Assembly: GCF_002116635.1 (NCBI RefSeq)
Contig: NZ_LQPW01000148.1
Span: 62,001-126,000 of the forward strand
Source: Mycobacterium szulgai
GTDB lineage: Bacteria > Actinomycetota > Actinomycetes > Mycobacteriales > Mycobacteriaceae
Direction: 5' to 3'
Length of the DNA: 64,000 nt
The notes below the pieces were generated by a model. It searched no databases. It was not told the origin of the DNA and saw nothing but the letters and a program-made list of their open reading frames with translations. Positions 42,572 to 50,943 of the stretch are shown here, piece after piece; position 1 is the stretch's first letter, and the number at the start of each line of letters is the position of its first letter. The position numbers were made by a program, and so were the translations under genes.

Positions 42572-45500
42572 TTACATGAAGTCCAGGGCCTCTACCGTCG
42601 CGATAGCACCTTCATGAGTGGGCCGGTTGGCACCGCCGATGCAGTACACGGTGTTGCCGACGGTAGCGACCACCGCCGCGTGACGAGGGGTCGCGAGGGC
42701 GGGAAGTGGGCTCCACTTTGCATTGGCGATGTCGTACATCTCGACCACTCCGAGCACCTGCGTTGGTTCTTCCCCACCAACCACCACGATTCGGCCGTCG
42801 ATGAATGTGGCACCGTAGCTTCCGCGCGGCGTCGGCATCCCGACCAGAGTGGTCCACTTCCCGCTTTGCGGGTCGAACCGGTCGAACGCTGCGGAGTTCT
42901 TGTCGGCGGACAGGAAGCGCCCGCCAATCGCATACACATAGGTGCCGTCCGATACTGCCGCGAGATGTTCTCGAGGTGTCGGCAGGTCGGGCGCATCTTT
43001 CCACGAATTGCCGTCGAAAACCTCGGTCTGCGGGACGATCTGCTTGGCGTTCTGCCCACCGACGATGACGAGTTTGTCACCGACCGCCGCCGCTGCCGCC
43101 GCCGCCCGGGCGTGGGTGAGGGCGGGCAATTCCACCCAGCTGTTGCCACGCAGGGCGAAAACCTTGTTGGAGGCGTCGGCGAGGTTATCGCTGGCGCCAC
43201 CGAGCACCACCACTTCGCCGCGGTAGGTGGTTGCCGTCGCGTGGTGCAACGGCATGGGTAGTGACGGCCCGGGCTGCCAGGCACCGGTGTGCGGGTCGTA
43301 GCTCTCGACTGTTTGCAGCGCCATTCCGTCCCGGATGCCGCCCATGATCCAGATCTTGTCGTTGAGGACGGCCCACGCCGTCATCAACCGGGCAGTCGGT
43401 GCATCCGGCAAGGTACGCCACTGCGCTGCCGGCTGGATCCGGCGCATCGGGAGCTTCAGCACTTCAGCCGACGAGGTTGCCTGGTCGTCGCCGACGCCTG
43501 TCGACCCGCCGATCGCATATACCGATTTCTCGACCGCGTCGACGGCCATGCCGCGCCGCGGGGTCGCCATATCCGGCAATCCGGCCCACGTTCTGGTCAT
43601 CAGATCCAGCACTGCGACGCTCTTGAGGACCTGCCCGCCCGACATGCCCCCGACCGCCACCATTCGTCCGTCGGCGATTGCCACGCCGAGGTCGCTGCGA
43701 GGTTGGGAGAGGTCAGCCAAGGGTGTCCAGGCCTTGGCGGCGGGGTCGTACGCCTCGACCGTGGGCAGGTCCGAGTTCGCATTGCGGCCGCCAACGGCAT
43801 ACACCAGCTTTCCGTCCGAGGCCGCGGCCAACAGCTGCCGGGGCGTCGGTAGCGGAGCGCCAAGTGTCCACGAATTGCCGTCGAAAACCTCAGTCGTGTT
43901 CAGCAGCGCGCCGTTGGCGTCCACACCGCCGGTGACGATGATGCGGTCGCCCACCACTGCTGCTGCCGCCGCCGCTCTGGGCTGCAACAGATGCGGCAGC
44001 TCGACCCAGCGACTGTTGATCACTCGCCAAACCTGGTCGGTCGCAACCTTTTTGGTGCCGTCGCTGCGTGTACCGCCCAGCACGATGGGATTTCCCTGCC
44101 AGGTGACCGCCATCGCATGCTCAACCGGAACCGGAAGGTCGTCGCCGCCTTTCCAGCTGTCAATGATGGGGTCATATCCTTCGTGCAGTCCGGTGATATT
44201 GCCGTCGGCCCGCACCCCGCCGAAAATCCAGATCGTGCCGTCCGCCTGCGTCGTCGTCGCCGCAACGCGAGCAACCCGCGCGTTGGTGATCGGCTTCCAC
44301 TGAACCGGCGCCTGGGTGGTCGGTTGACTCGAAGCGGTTTGGTGAGCGGCGTTGTCGCGGGTTGCAAAGTAAACACCGCCGCACACCAGCAGCACCACCA
44401 CGACGGCCGCCACCGCGCTGAGTGCAATGCGGTTTCGCTTCTTACCGGGTTCGGCGAACCATGCCGCAACCCGCCCGCGCGGTGGCTGCCAGACAAGTGG
44501 CGGGCCGGGCGCAGCCGGAGCAGGTGCGGTTTCCGTCCCCGGGTCGCTCGTGGGTTTGACCGGGGTGGTGACGTCTGCGTGGTGCGAGTGCTGGGGCGCC
44601 GGCTCGGCAGCGTCTGGAGTCGCCACATGCGCCTGCGTTGCGCTGCGTTGCCCCGGTTGGATGACACTGTCGGGTTCGGCTGAATCCTGTTGATCGGCGG
44701 GTGGGGACGTGATCGCGGCGATCTTGCTTGTCGGGGGCTCCGGCTGATTCTGCTTTCCCACGCTTGCTAGCGCGGGTGATGCGGGGGGCACTTCGACGAC
44801 ATCGGCAGTGGCGTCCGCTGTGCTCGGTCGCATATTGGTGATCGCCATGGAAGCGGGTTTTAGGCCGTTGCGGCGTAGTGCGGCCTGCAACTCGCGGCCG
44901 AACTCGGCAGCTGAGGCCGGCCGTTGTTCCGGGTCGATCGACATCGCTTTCTCGATTGCCGCGCACACCGCATCCGGAATTCCGTCCGGACGCATATCCG
45001 GGACGCCCGTTGAACTGATTCGCAGATATTGTGCGACGAGGTCTTCGCCCTTTTTGCGCTCGTGTGCCGCATTGCCCGCAATCAGGGCATAAAGCGTGGC
45101 ACCCAGGGAGTAAACGTCAGCGACCACGGTCGCGTGGTTACCGGTCATCACCTCGGGTGAGGTGTAATCGATTGTGCCGGAGAAGAATCCGACCGCCGTT
45201 TCGAAACCGCCCTCAATGTGGGCGATCCCGAAGTCGGTCAATTGCGGATCGCCATAATCGTTGATAAGGATGTTGGCGGGCTTGATATCACGGTGCAAAG
45301 TTCCGGCCTGATGCGCGGTCTCCAGTGCTCCGCACAATTTCACGCCGATCTGCAAGGCCTCGGGCCAGGGGATCGGCCCTTCGCGGCGCAACCGTACCGC
45401 CAGGGAATCGGCGGCGTAGTAGGGCATCACGATATATGGCCGGCCGCTTTCGGTTATTCCGACTCGCAAGATGTTGACGATGTTCGGATGCCCCGAGAGT

Positions 45501-45754
45501 CCACCCATCGCGTAGCCCTCGCGCAGAAAACGTTCCCTGCTGTCGTCGTCGAAATGCGAGGGCAGCACTTTGACTGCAACGTTTCGTCCCAGCACGGTCT
45601 CGCGGCAGCAATAGACCACACCTGCACCGCCGCGGGCCACTTGGCGTGCGTTTTCGAATCCCTCGGCGGCCAACTCCGCAGCGGCTCCGCTGGGTACGGA
45701 CGTTGAGCCGGCAGCCCCCGGTTCTTCAGCCATTTCTTGGCGCTCTACCTCCAT
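42572..45754 (-). CDS. Receptor-like Ser/Thr protein kinase with twelve kelch repeats
   Basis: A 1060-aa membrane kinase. Kinase domain, about residues 33-295: Gly loop GGAGVV, Lys62 in NVAVKVL, HRD 154-156, DFG 174-176, SPE in place of APE, so it looks active. A Pro/Ala-rich juxtamembrane linker (300-440) follows, then one TM helix (443-464). The extracytoplasmic part (490-1060) is twelve kelch motifs (GG and TPR-type signatures, each about 47 aa). Repeats 7-12 match 1-6 in order, so it is two similar six-bladed propellers. PknD of M. tuberculosis has an analogous plan with an NHL propeller. The start is ATG 45754, or 45733. It lies convergent to the EsxN-like gene. Confidence 0.92.
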   Translation of the reverse strand: MEVERQEMAEEPGAAGSTSVPSGAAAELAAEGFENARQVARGGAGVVYCCRETVLGRNVAVKVLPSHFDDDSRERFLREGYAMGGLSGHPNIVNILRVGITESGRPYIVMPYYAADSLAVRLRREGPIPWPEALQIGVKLCGALETAHQAGTLHRDIKPANILINDYGDPQLTDFGIAHIEGGFETAVGFFSGTIDYTSPEVMTGNHATVVADVYSLGATLYALIAGNAAHERKKGEDLVAQYLRISSTGVPDMRPDGIPDAVCAAIEKAMSIDPEQRPASAAEFGRELQAALRRNGLKPASMAITNMRPSTADATADVVEVPPASPALASVGKQNQPEPPTSKIAAITSPPADQQDSAEPDSVIQPGQRSATQAHVATPDAAEPAPQHSHHADVTTPVKPTSDPGTETAPAPAAPGPPLVWQPPRGRVAAWFAEPGKKRNRIALSAVAAVVVVLLVCGGVYFATRDNAAHQTASSQPTTQAPVQWKPITNARVARVAATTTQADGTIWIFGGVRADGNITGLHEGYDPIIDSWKGGDDLPVPVEHAMAVTWQGNPIVLGGTRSDGTKKVATDQVWRVINSRWVELPHLLQPRAAAAAAVVGDRIIVTGGVDANGALLNTTEVFDGNSWTLGAPLPTPRQLLAAASDGKLVYAVGGRNANSDLPTVEAYDPAAKAWTPLADLSQPRSDLGVAIADGRMVAVGGMSGGQVLKSVAVLDLMTRTWAGLPDMATPRRGMAVDAVEKSVYAIGGSTGVGDDQATSSAEVLKLPMRRIQPAAQWRTLPDAPTARLMTAWAVLNDKIWIMGGIRDGMALQTVESYDPHTGAWQPGPSLPMPLHHATATTYRGEVVVLGGASDNLADASNKVFALRGNSWVELPALTHARAAAAAAAVGDKLVIVGGQNAKQIVPQTEVFDGNSWKDAPDLPTPREHLAAVSDGTYVYAIGGRFLSADKNSAAFDRFDPQSGKWTTLVGMPTPRGSYGATFIDGRIVVVGGEEPTQVLGVVEMYDIANAKWSPLPALATPRHAAVVATVGNTVYCIGGANRPTHEGAIATVEALDFM

Positions 45755-46076
45755 GTAAGAATCGCGAGTTTAGCGTAGCGAACATGCAGTTAGCGGTGTA
45801 TAGCTCAGCCGTGATCGTTGCAGAACGGTAGTGTGCGGCTGTGTCACACCAGCCACAGTGGCACCTGTCTGCGGTGGCACTAGGTTTGCCCGCCTCTGAG
45901 CGACAAGCGTTGGGCGGCAATCGAGTTCGGCGTTCGCGTCGGGCAGCTAGCCGAAGGCCGGCACCGGCGTTTTGGCTCAGTTGGCAGACATCGAATACAT
46001 CATCAGCCACACCAGCATCGAACGCATAAAGCAGCCCCTTGCGTTGCTTGACGCTTGTCGGACCGCCGGTGTTTAC
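45755..46076. other. Intergenic region upstream of imuA'
   Basis: About 320 bp between the kinase start and the LexA box. Short open frames occur on both strands, but none has a plausible start site or family resemblance. It must contain the kinase promoter on the minus strand and part of the imuA' promoter. Confidence 0.45.
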
Positions 46077-46092
46077 TCGAACATATATTCGA
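46077..46092. promoter_or_regulatory. LexA (SOS) box upstream of imuA'-imuB
   Basis: TCGAACATATATTCGA has the half-sites TCGAA and TTCGA of the mycobacterial SOS box and lies 24 bp before the imuA' ATG. The imuA'-imuB operon is known to be LexA-controlled and DNA-damage induced in mycobacteria. Confidence 0.85.
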
Positions 46093-46116
46093 ATGAATCC
46101 CGGCAGGAGGCTCGTC

Positions 46117-46761
46117 ATGACCGCGGCTTTAGCCTCTGACCAGCTCGAATCGTTGCGCAAGCGGATGGCTGAAATGGCTGGGATGGCTGGGATGGCTGGG
46201 ATGGCTGGGATGGCTGGGGGGCACCTTCACTCGGCCGACATGCTGGAGGCTGGGCCGGCGCGGTTGCCCCGGGGAACGGTGGCGGTGCTCTCGGGGGCCA
46301 AGTCGCTGCTGCTCAGTGTGGTGGCCAAAGTGACGGCGGGCGGGGGCAACGCCGCAATCGTCGGGCAACCCGATATCGGGTTGTTGGCCGCGGTGGAGAT
46401 GGGCGCGGATCTGAGCCGGCTTGCGGTGATACCGGATCCCGGGACGGATCCGGTGGAGGTGGCCGCGGTGCTCATCGACGGAATGGATCTGGTGGTCCTC
46501 GGGCTGGGCGGGCGTCGGGTGACTCGGACTCGGGCCCGGGCCGTGGTGGCCCGGGCCCGCCATAAAGGCTGCACGCTGCTGGTCACCGACGGCGACTGGG
46601 AAGGCGCGCAGACGCGGCTGGAGGCCCGGGTGTGTGGCTATGAGATCACCGCGGGGGGCTGGGACAGACCGGCGCCCGGCTTCGGGCGAATCAGTAGGGT
46701 GCGGCTGCAGGTCAGCGGGATTTGTGCGGGACGAACGATCGCCCGGGCGCGAACTGGGTGA
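46117..46761 (+). CDS. imuA': Mutasome accessory protein ImuA'
   Basis: A 214-aa RecA-like accessory factor of damage-induced mutagenesis, equivalent to Rv3395c (204 aa). The core TVAVLSGAKSLLLSVVAKVTAGGGNAAIVGQPDIGLLAAVEMGADLSRLAVIPDPGTDP region is strongly conserved, though the P-loop is degenerate. ImuA' is known to work with ImuB and DnaE2 in translesion synthesis. An insertion near residue 20 is built from a 9-bp tandem repeat (MAG units). The ATG at 46117 has AGGAGG upstream. It is followed by imuB after 6 nt. Confidence 0.95.
   Translation: MTAALASDQLESLRKRMAEMAGMAGMAGMAGMAGGHLHSADMLEAGPARLPRGTVAVLSGAKSLLLSVVAKVTAGGGNAAIVGQPDIGLLAAVEMGADLSRLAVIPDPGTDPVEVAAVLIDGMDLVVLGLGGRRVTRTRARAVVARARHKGCTLLVTDGDWEGAQTRLEARVCGYEITAGGWDRPAPGFGRISRVRLQVSGICAGRTIARARTG
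46165..46218 (+). repeat. 9-bp in-frame tandem repeat in imuA'
   Basis: Six consecutive 9-bp units: one ATGGCTGAA followed by five identical ATGGCTGGG, coding MAE then five MAG. The five perfect units point to recent slippage. The copy number can change without breaking the frame. Confidence 0.9.
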
Positions 46762-46767
46762 GGCGAA

Positions 46768-48354
46768 GTGAATTCACGAGCATCTTCGCGCGTGCTGGCG
46801 ATCTGGTGCATGGACTGGCCCGCGGTTGCGGCGGCCGCGGCCGCGGGCCAGTCCGCGATGGCTCCGGTCGCGGTCACTTTGGCCAATCGGGTGATCGCCT
46901 GCTCGGCGGCCGCACGTGCGGCCGGAGTACGGCGCGGGAATCGGCGCCGGGAGGCGGCGGCGCGTTGTCCGCAACTGCACATCGCGGCCGCCGATGCCGA
47001 CCGCGACGCCCGTTTCTTCGAAGGGGTGATCGCGGCGGTGGACGATGTGGTGCCGCGCGCCGAGGTACTGCGGCCCGGGCTCCTAGTCTTGCCGGTGCGG
47101 GGGGCGACCCGGTATTTCGGGTCCGAGCAGCAAGCGGCCGAACGGCTGATCGACGCCGTGGCTATGAGTTCAGTCGCCGGTGCCGAGTGTCAGGTCGGGA
47201 TCGCCGACCAGTTGTCCACCGCGGTTTTCGCGGCGCGGGCGGGCCGGGTGGTGGAGCCGGGAGAGGACGCGCGGTTTCTGTCGTTGCTGTCGATCCGCCA
47301 GCTCGCCACCGAGCCGAGTCTGTCCGGGCCGGGCCGGGATGAACTGGCGGACCTGTTGTGGCGGTTGGGGATTCGCACCATCGGGCAGTTCGCCGCGCTG
47401 TCGCGTACCGATGTGGCTTCCCGATTCGGCGCCGACGGAGTTGCCGCGCACCGGTTCGCCCGCGGCGAACCGGAACGCGGACCGTCCGGGCGTGAGCTGC
47501 CGTCGGAACTCGATGCCGTGCTGAACTGCGATCCACCGATCGAGAGGGTCGATGCCGCGGCATTCGCCGGGCGCTCGCTGGCCGCCACGCTGCATCAGGC
47601 GCTGATGGGCGCCGGAGTGGGATGCACCCGGCTGGCCATCCATGCCGTCACGGCCAAAGGCGAAGAGCTGCAACGAGTCTGGCGGTGTGCCGAACCGTTG
47701 ACCGAGGACGCGACCGCCGACCGGGTGCGCTGGCAGCTGGACGGCTGGCTGAGCAGCAGAACAACCCAGCACCGCCAGCGGCCCACCGCACCCGTGACGC
47801 TGTTGCGGCTGCAGGCCATCGAGGTGGTGTCCGCCGGGGCGCTGCAGTTGCCGCTATGGGGTGGTCTGGGGGAGGAGGACAGGCTTCGGGCCCGTCGCGC
47901 GCTGGTGCGGGTGCAGGGCTTGCTGGGTCCGGAGGCGGTGCAGGTCCCGACGCTGTCCGGCGGTCGCGGGCCGGCCGAGCGCATCACGCTGACCCCGCTG
48001 GGTGACGAGCCGGCACCCGGGCCCGACCCTGGGCAGCCCTGGCCCGGCCAACTGCCCGATCCGTCGCCCGCGGTGCTGCTCGACGATCCGGTGGAATTGC
48101 TTGACGCGCAAGGCAATCCGATCCGGGTGACCGGCCGGGGCCTGTTCTCCGCCGAACCGGCACGGCTGACCCTGCGCGGCCGCGACGATCGGCTGAGCTG
48201 GTGGGCCGGACCATGGCCGGTCGATGAGCGGTGGTGGGACCCCGAACGCACCGGGGGTCGCACGGCTCGTGCCCAGGTGCTGCTGGAGAGCGAACGGGCG
48301 TTGTTGCTGTGCTACCGCCAGCGGCGCTGGTATCTGGAGGGAGCCTATGAGTAA
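46768..48354 (+). CDS. imuB: Inactive Y-family polymerase ImuB
   Basis: A 528-aa Y-family polymerase homologue equal to Rv3394c. It starts SRVLAIWCMDWPAVAAAAAAGQ, where active Y-family polymerases carry the first catalytic Asp; ImuB proteins are known to lack the acidic active-site residues. The beta-clamp-binding motif QLPLWG is near residue 355. Its known role is to bring DnaE2 and ImuA' to the clamp for error-prone lesion bypass. The GTG start at 46768 lies 6 nt after imuA', under the LexA box. The stop lies next to a gene remnant on the other strand. Confidence 0.95.
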   Translation: MNSRASSRVLAIWCMDWPAVAAAAAAGQSAMAPVAVTLANRVIACSAAARAAGVRRGNRRREAAARCPQLHIAAADADRDARFFEGVIAAVDDVVPRAEVLRPGLLVLPVRGATRYFGSEQQAAERLIDAVAMSSVAGAECQVGIADQLSTAVFAARAGRVVEPGEDARFLSLLSIRQLATEPSLSGPGRDELADLLWRLGIRTIGQFAALSRTDVASRFGADGVAAHRFARGEPERGPSGRELPSELDAVLNCDPPIERVDAAAFAGRSLAATLHQALMGAGVGCTRLAIHAVTAKGEELQRVWRCAEPLTEDATADRVRWQLDGWLSSRTTQHRQRPTAPVTLLRLQAIEVVSAGALQLPLWGGLGEEDRLRARRALVRVQGLLGPEAVQVPTLSGGRGPAERITLTPLGDEPAPGPDPGQPWPGQLPDPSPAVLLDDPVELLDAQGNPIRVTGRGLFSAEPARLTLRGRDDRLSWWAGPWPVDERWWDPERTGGRTARAQVLLESERALLLCYRQRRWYLEGAYE

Positions 48355-48531
48355 CCCGTAACGCGCTGCAGCGCCACGGGCGTCAAGTTCCATCAGCGAG
48401 GGATAACCGTCGACGGCCATGATCAGGTGGCTTCTGCCAGCAGCGGCAGGCTGGTCTGCGATCGCAGCCACTCCAGGGCGCCCGGCTTGTCCTTGTTCGT
48501 AAAGCTCGTTCTGATAGTCCGCGAACGCCAT
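48355..48531 (-). pseudogene. Possible remnant of an FMN-dependent alpha-hydroxy-acid oxidase gene
   Basis: An open frame starts at 48531, its ATG overlapping the stop of the antigen-85-like gene (TGATG). It begins MAFADYQNELYEQGQAG, which resembles the N-terminus of mycobacterial lactate 2-monooxygenase-like proteins. It then jumps within 40 codons to LIMAVDGYPSLMELD, which may correspond to the C-terminal end of such enzymes, and continues antisense into imuB without any flavin-binding motif. If the reading is right, about 330 codons have been deleted. I recall the family similarity rather than having aligned it, so confidence is low. Confidence 0.35.
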
Positions 48532-49463
48532 CAGGCGCCACCCTCGCTGGCGCCAAGCGTGGCCTGCATGTCCGGCTTCATCGCCACCAGCTGGGCATTC
48601 CAATAGCCCCAGCTGTGCACGCCGTTGCTGTCGAGATTGAAGGTGGCGTTGTGGCCGCCGGCGGCGGTGTAGGCGTCTTTGAAAGTGGTGTTGCTTTGCA
48701 GGACGACCTGCTCGATCACCTGGCCGGGCAGGCTGCCCTGACCGATTTCCGACGGCGTCCCATTGCCGCTGTACACCCACAGCCGGGTGTTGTTGCCCGC
48801 CAGCCGTCCGGCCTGAACCGTCGGATCGTGGCGTTGCCAGCCCGCACCGCCGGAGGGACCCCACATGTCCTCGGGATTGAAGCCGCCCTCGTCGTTCATC
48901 GCGAGCTTGATCAGCAGGGGTCCGTTGCCGCTGGATGGCGTCATATAAGCCGACAGCGAAGCGGCATAGGAGAACTGCTGTGGGTGATTGGCCGCCAGAA
49001 TCATCGCCGAGGATCCCGACATCGAGGCGCCCACCACGGCATTGTGGGTCGACCGCACCCCCCGGCTCGACAGGAAGGCCGGCAGTTCACTGGTCAAGAA
49101 CGTTTCCCACTTATAGGTCTGGCCGTTGGCCGAGCCGTACCAATCGGAGTAGAAGCTGGACCTGCCGCCCACTGGCGCCACCACCGAGATCCCCGAACCG
49201 CGGTACTCGTCGAAGGCCGGGGTTTCGATGTCCCAGCCGCTGCGGTCGTCGCGGGCACGCAAACCGTCGAGCAGGTAGACCGCCGGGGCGCCACCGCTCT
49301 GAAACTCCACGGTTATGTTGTGGCCCATCGACGCCGATGGCACTTGCAGAAATTCGGGTGCGGCCGCCCGCGCGGGTGCGGTGCCGGCGAACATACCGAT
49401 CAGCCCCGGCAGGCTGGCCGCCGCGATTCCGCTGACGATGAGACGACGCGTCCAGTTGACCAT
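48531..49463 (-). CDS. Antigen 85-like mycolyltransferase/esterase
   Basis: A 310-aa exported alpha/beta hydrolase of the antigen 85 (Fbp) family. The Tat/Sec signal region contains RR in WTRRLIVSGIAAASLPG, with cleavage near ARAAAPEFL. The nucleophile is Ser148 in GASMSGSSAM (GLSMAGSSA in Ag85). The triad His is in GVHSWGYWNAQL, and the family motif RLWVYSGNG is present. Ag85 enzymes transfer mycolate between trehalose monomycolates; this divergent paralogue may do so or act as an esterase. It follows a PhoU-like gene by 9 nt in the same direction. Confidence 0.9.
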   Translation of the reverse strand: MVNWTRRLIVSGIAAASLPGLIGMFAGTAPARAAAPEFLQVPSASMGHNITVEFQSGGAPAVYLLDGLRARDDRSGWDIETPAFDEYRGSGISVVAPVGGRSSFYSDWYGSANGQTYKWETFLTSELPAFLSSRGVRSTHNAVVGASMSGSSAMILAANHPQQFSYAASLSAYMTPSSGNGPLLIKLAMNDEGGFNPEDMWGPSGGAGWQRHDPTVQAGRLAGNNTRLWVYSGNGTPSEIGQGSLPGQVIEQVVLQSNTTFKDAYTAAGGHNATFNLDSNGVHSWGYWNAQLVAMKPDMQATLGASEGGA

Positions 49464-49472
49464 TGTTTTCCT

Positions 49473-50081
49473 TCACTTTGTTGTTGCGAGCAGCGGCCGG
49501 TGGCCGTTGGTTTGGAAGACGAACCGCCCGGCGATATGCCGCGCGTGATCGGCGAAACCCTGGTAGCACTGCACGATCCGGGTTGCGTCGTCGTCGGGTG
49601 GGCTGTTATTGCTGCCGTTGCTACCGCTGCAGCGACGCGCTGCCAATCCCGGCTCCCGCGACACCAGTACTTCCTGGATGGTGCGGCCCAATCCGATTGC
49701 CGTGGAACTTAATTCGGCCACGTATCCGCTCAGTTCGGCGGGCACCGCGTGCTGAGGATGGCGGCGGCGGGCGATCTCGGCTACCCGCACCGCCAGTTCG
49801 CTCATCCGTTCGGCATCGCCGGCGATGCGGATTGCATTGACAATTTGGCGGAGATTGGCCGCCGACGGCGGTTGCAGGGCCAGCAATAAGAAGGTCGTTT
49901 CGTCGGCGCTGGCCCGCATCGCGACGGTGTGCTCGTGTAGCGCTGTCACGGCTTTGGCCGCCTCGATATCGGCCCCCAGCAGTGCCCGGGTGGCATGTTC
50001 CATCGCCTGACTGGCCATAGCGGACATCTCGGCGAGCTGGAAGGTCAGCGCCGCGAGCCCGTCTCCGATTGCGCTCGTCAT
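49473..50081 (-). CDS. PhoU-like protein
   Basis: A 202-aa helical protein with PhoU features: AMEHATRALLGADIEAAKAV, AANLRQIVNAIRIAGDAERMSELAVRVAEIARRR. PhoU proteins restrain phosphate uptake through the PstSCAB-SenX3/RegX3 system. No pst genes are near. The second half is shorter and less typical, ending in a Ser/Asn-rich insert (RRCSGSNGSNNSPP), so regulatory function is uncertain. It lies upstream of the Ag85-like gene, possibly in one operon. Confidence 0.85.
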   Translation of the reverse strand: MTSAIGDGLAALTFQLAEMSAMASQAMEHATRALLGADIEAAKAVTALHEHTVAMRASADETTFLLLALQPPSAANLRQIVNAIRIAGDAERMSELAVRVAEIARRRHPQHAVPAELSGYVAELSSTAIGLGRTIQEVLVSREPGLAARRCSGSNGSNNSPPDDDATRIVQCYQGFADHARHIAGRFVFQTNGHRPLLATTK

Positions 50082-50183
50082 GTCCGCGAATCGGCCGAGC
50101 CGGCCGGGTTAAACCTGCCGCCGCCAATCGTTATCGAATTGCGACGGACTGCTTCGTTTGGCGGACATTCGTTCGCACGCAGT

Positions 50184-50888
50184 TCAGACTCCGAACCCGC
50201 CGCTAAGGCGGGCGGCGGCAAATGCTGCGCCCTGGCCGATCATGTCCCCGTCATCGGCATAGGAATTGTGGGCGGCGAAATTCATTCCCTGCGAGCACAC
50301 CGGGTCGTCGGTAGCACATACTTTGATGGTCTTCTGCTGGTAGAGGGGGCCTATTGCAACCGGTGGCTCGCCGAGGAATTCCATCGCCCGGATATTCGGC
50401 ATTCCGAACAGGACCACCGAAGAAACGTGGTCTGCCACCTCCGGCGCCAGCGGTTTGGGCACGGTGGCGGGGTCGATGCCGTCGGGAACAGTAGTAGAGG
50501 TGACGAAGCCCATTACCGCGGCGCCCTGGGAATAGCCGCCGAGCACCATTTTGGTGTTGGGACACTCGTGAGCCATCGAAACGACATGTCCGCCTGCGTC
50601 TCTGATCCCGTCGACTCCGGTGGCCCACTCGTTGCTGGCCGGGTAGTTCACCGGATAGACCCCCAGCGACTGCCCACCGATACGCGGGCGCAGGGAATCG
50701 ATGAACGCTTGTCCCGTCCCGCCAACACCGGGCGGCTCGCCGGTGCCGCGAGCGAACACCACCTCCACGTCGGGACAGGACAGGCCTGCTGCGGTGGGAA
50801 CCGCAGACGGGCAAAGCGCGGCGGCGGAAAGCCCCGCCAAAGCTACAGCGGTAGAACTCAGGAGGCGAATGAGGTGGTGTACTAACAT
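50184..50888 (-). CDS. Cutinase family serine esterase, exported
   Basis: A 234-aa secreted cutinase-like protein. A signal peptide (to about residue 33) is followed by CPDVEVVFARGTGEPPGVG, the nucleophile GGYSQGAAVMG, and the triad Asp/His region CATDDPVCSQG then AAHNSYADDG with the conserved Cys pairs. Mycobacterial cutinase-like proteins are lipases, phospholipases or thioesterases at the cell surface. I prefer the ATG at 50888; 50906 adds six residues. The 100-bp gap to the PhoU-like gene shows nothing notable. Confidence 0.9.
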   Translation of the reverse strand: MLVHHLIRLLSSTAVALAGLSAAALCPSAVPTAAGLSCPDVEVVFARGTGEPPGVGGTGQAFIDSLRPRIGGQSLGVYPVNYPASNEWATGVDGIRDAGGHVVSMAHECPNTKMVLGGYSQGAAVMGFVTSTTVPDGIDPATVPKPLAPEVADHVSSVVLFGMPNIRAMEFLGEPPVAIGPLYQQKTIKVCATDDPVCSQGMNFAAHNSYADDGDMIGQGAAFAAARLSGGFGV

Positions 50889-50943
50889 GCCGCAGCAAGT
50901 GCCCATCGGAAACGGTGCCTAAACCGTCGAAATATCAGCCTTT

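Noticed and set aside
42572..45754. Kelch kinase as two genes (kinase and separate kelch protein)
   Set aside because: One uninterrupted frame joins the kinase, linker, TM helix and both propellers, as in PknD-like receptor kinases.
46165..46218. Frameshift-prone tract inactivating imuA'
   Set aside because: The unit is 9 bp, so copy changes stay in frame, and the rest of the gene is intact.
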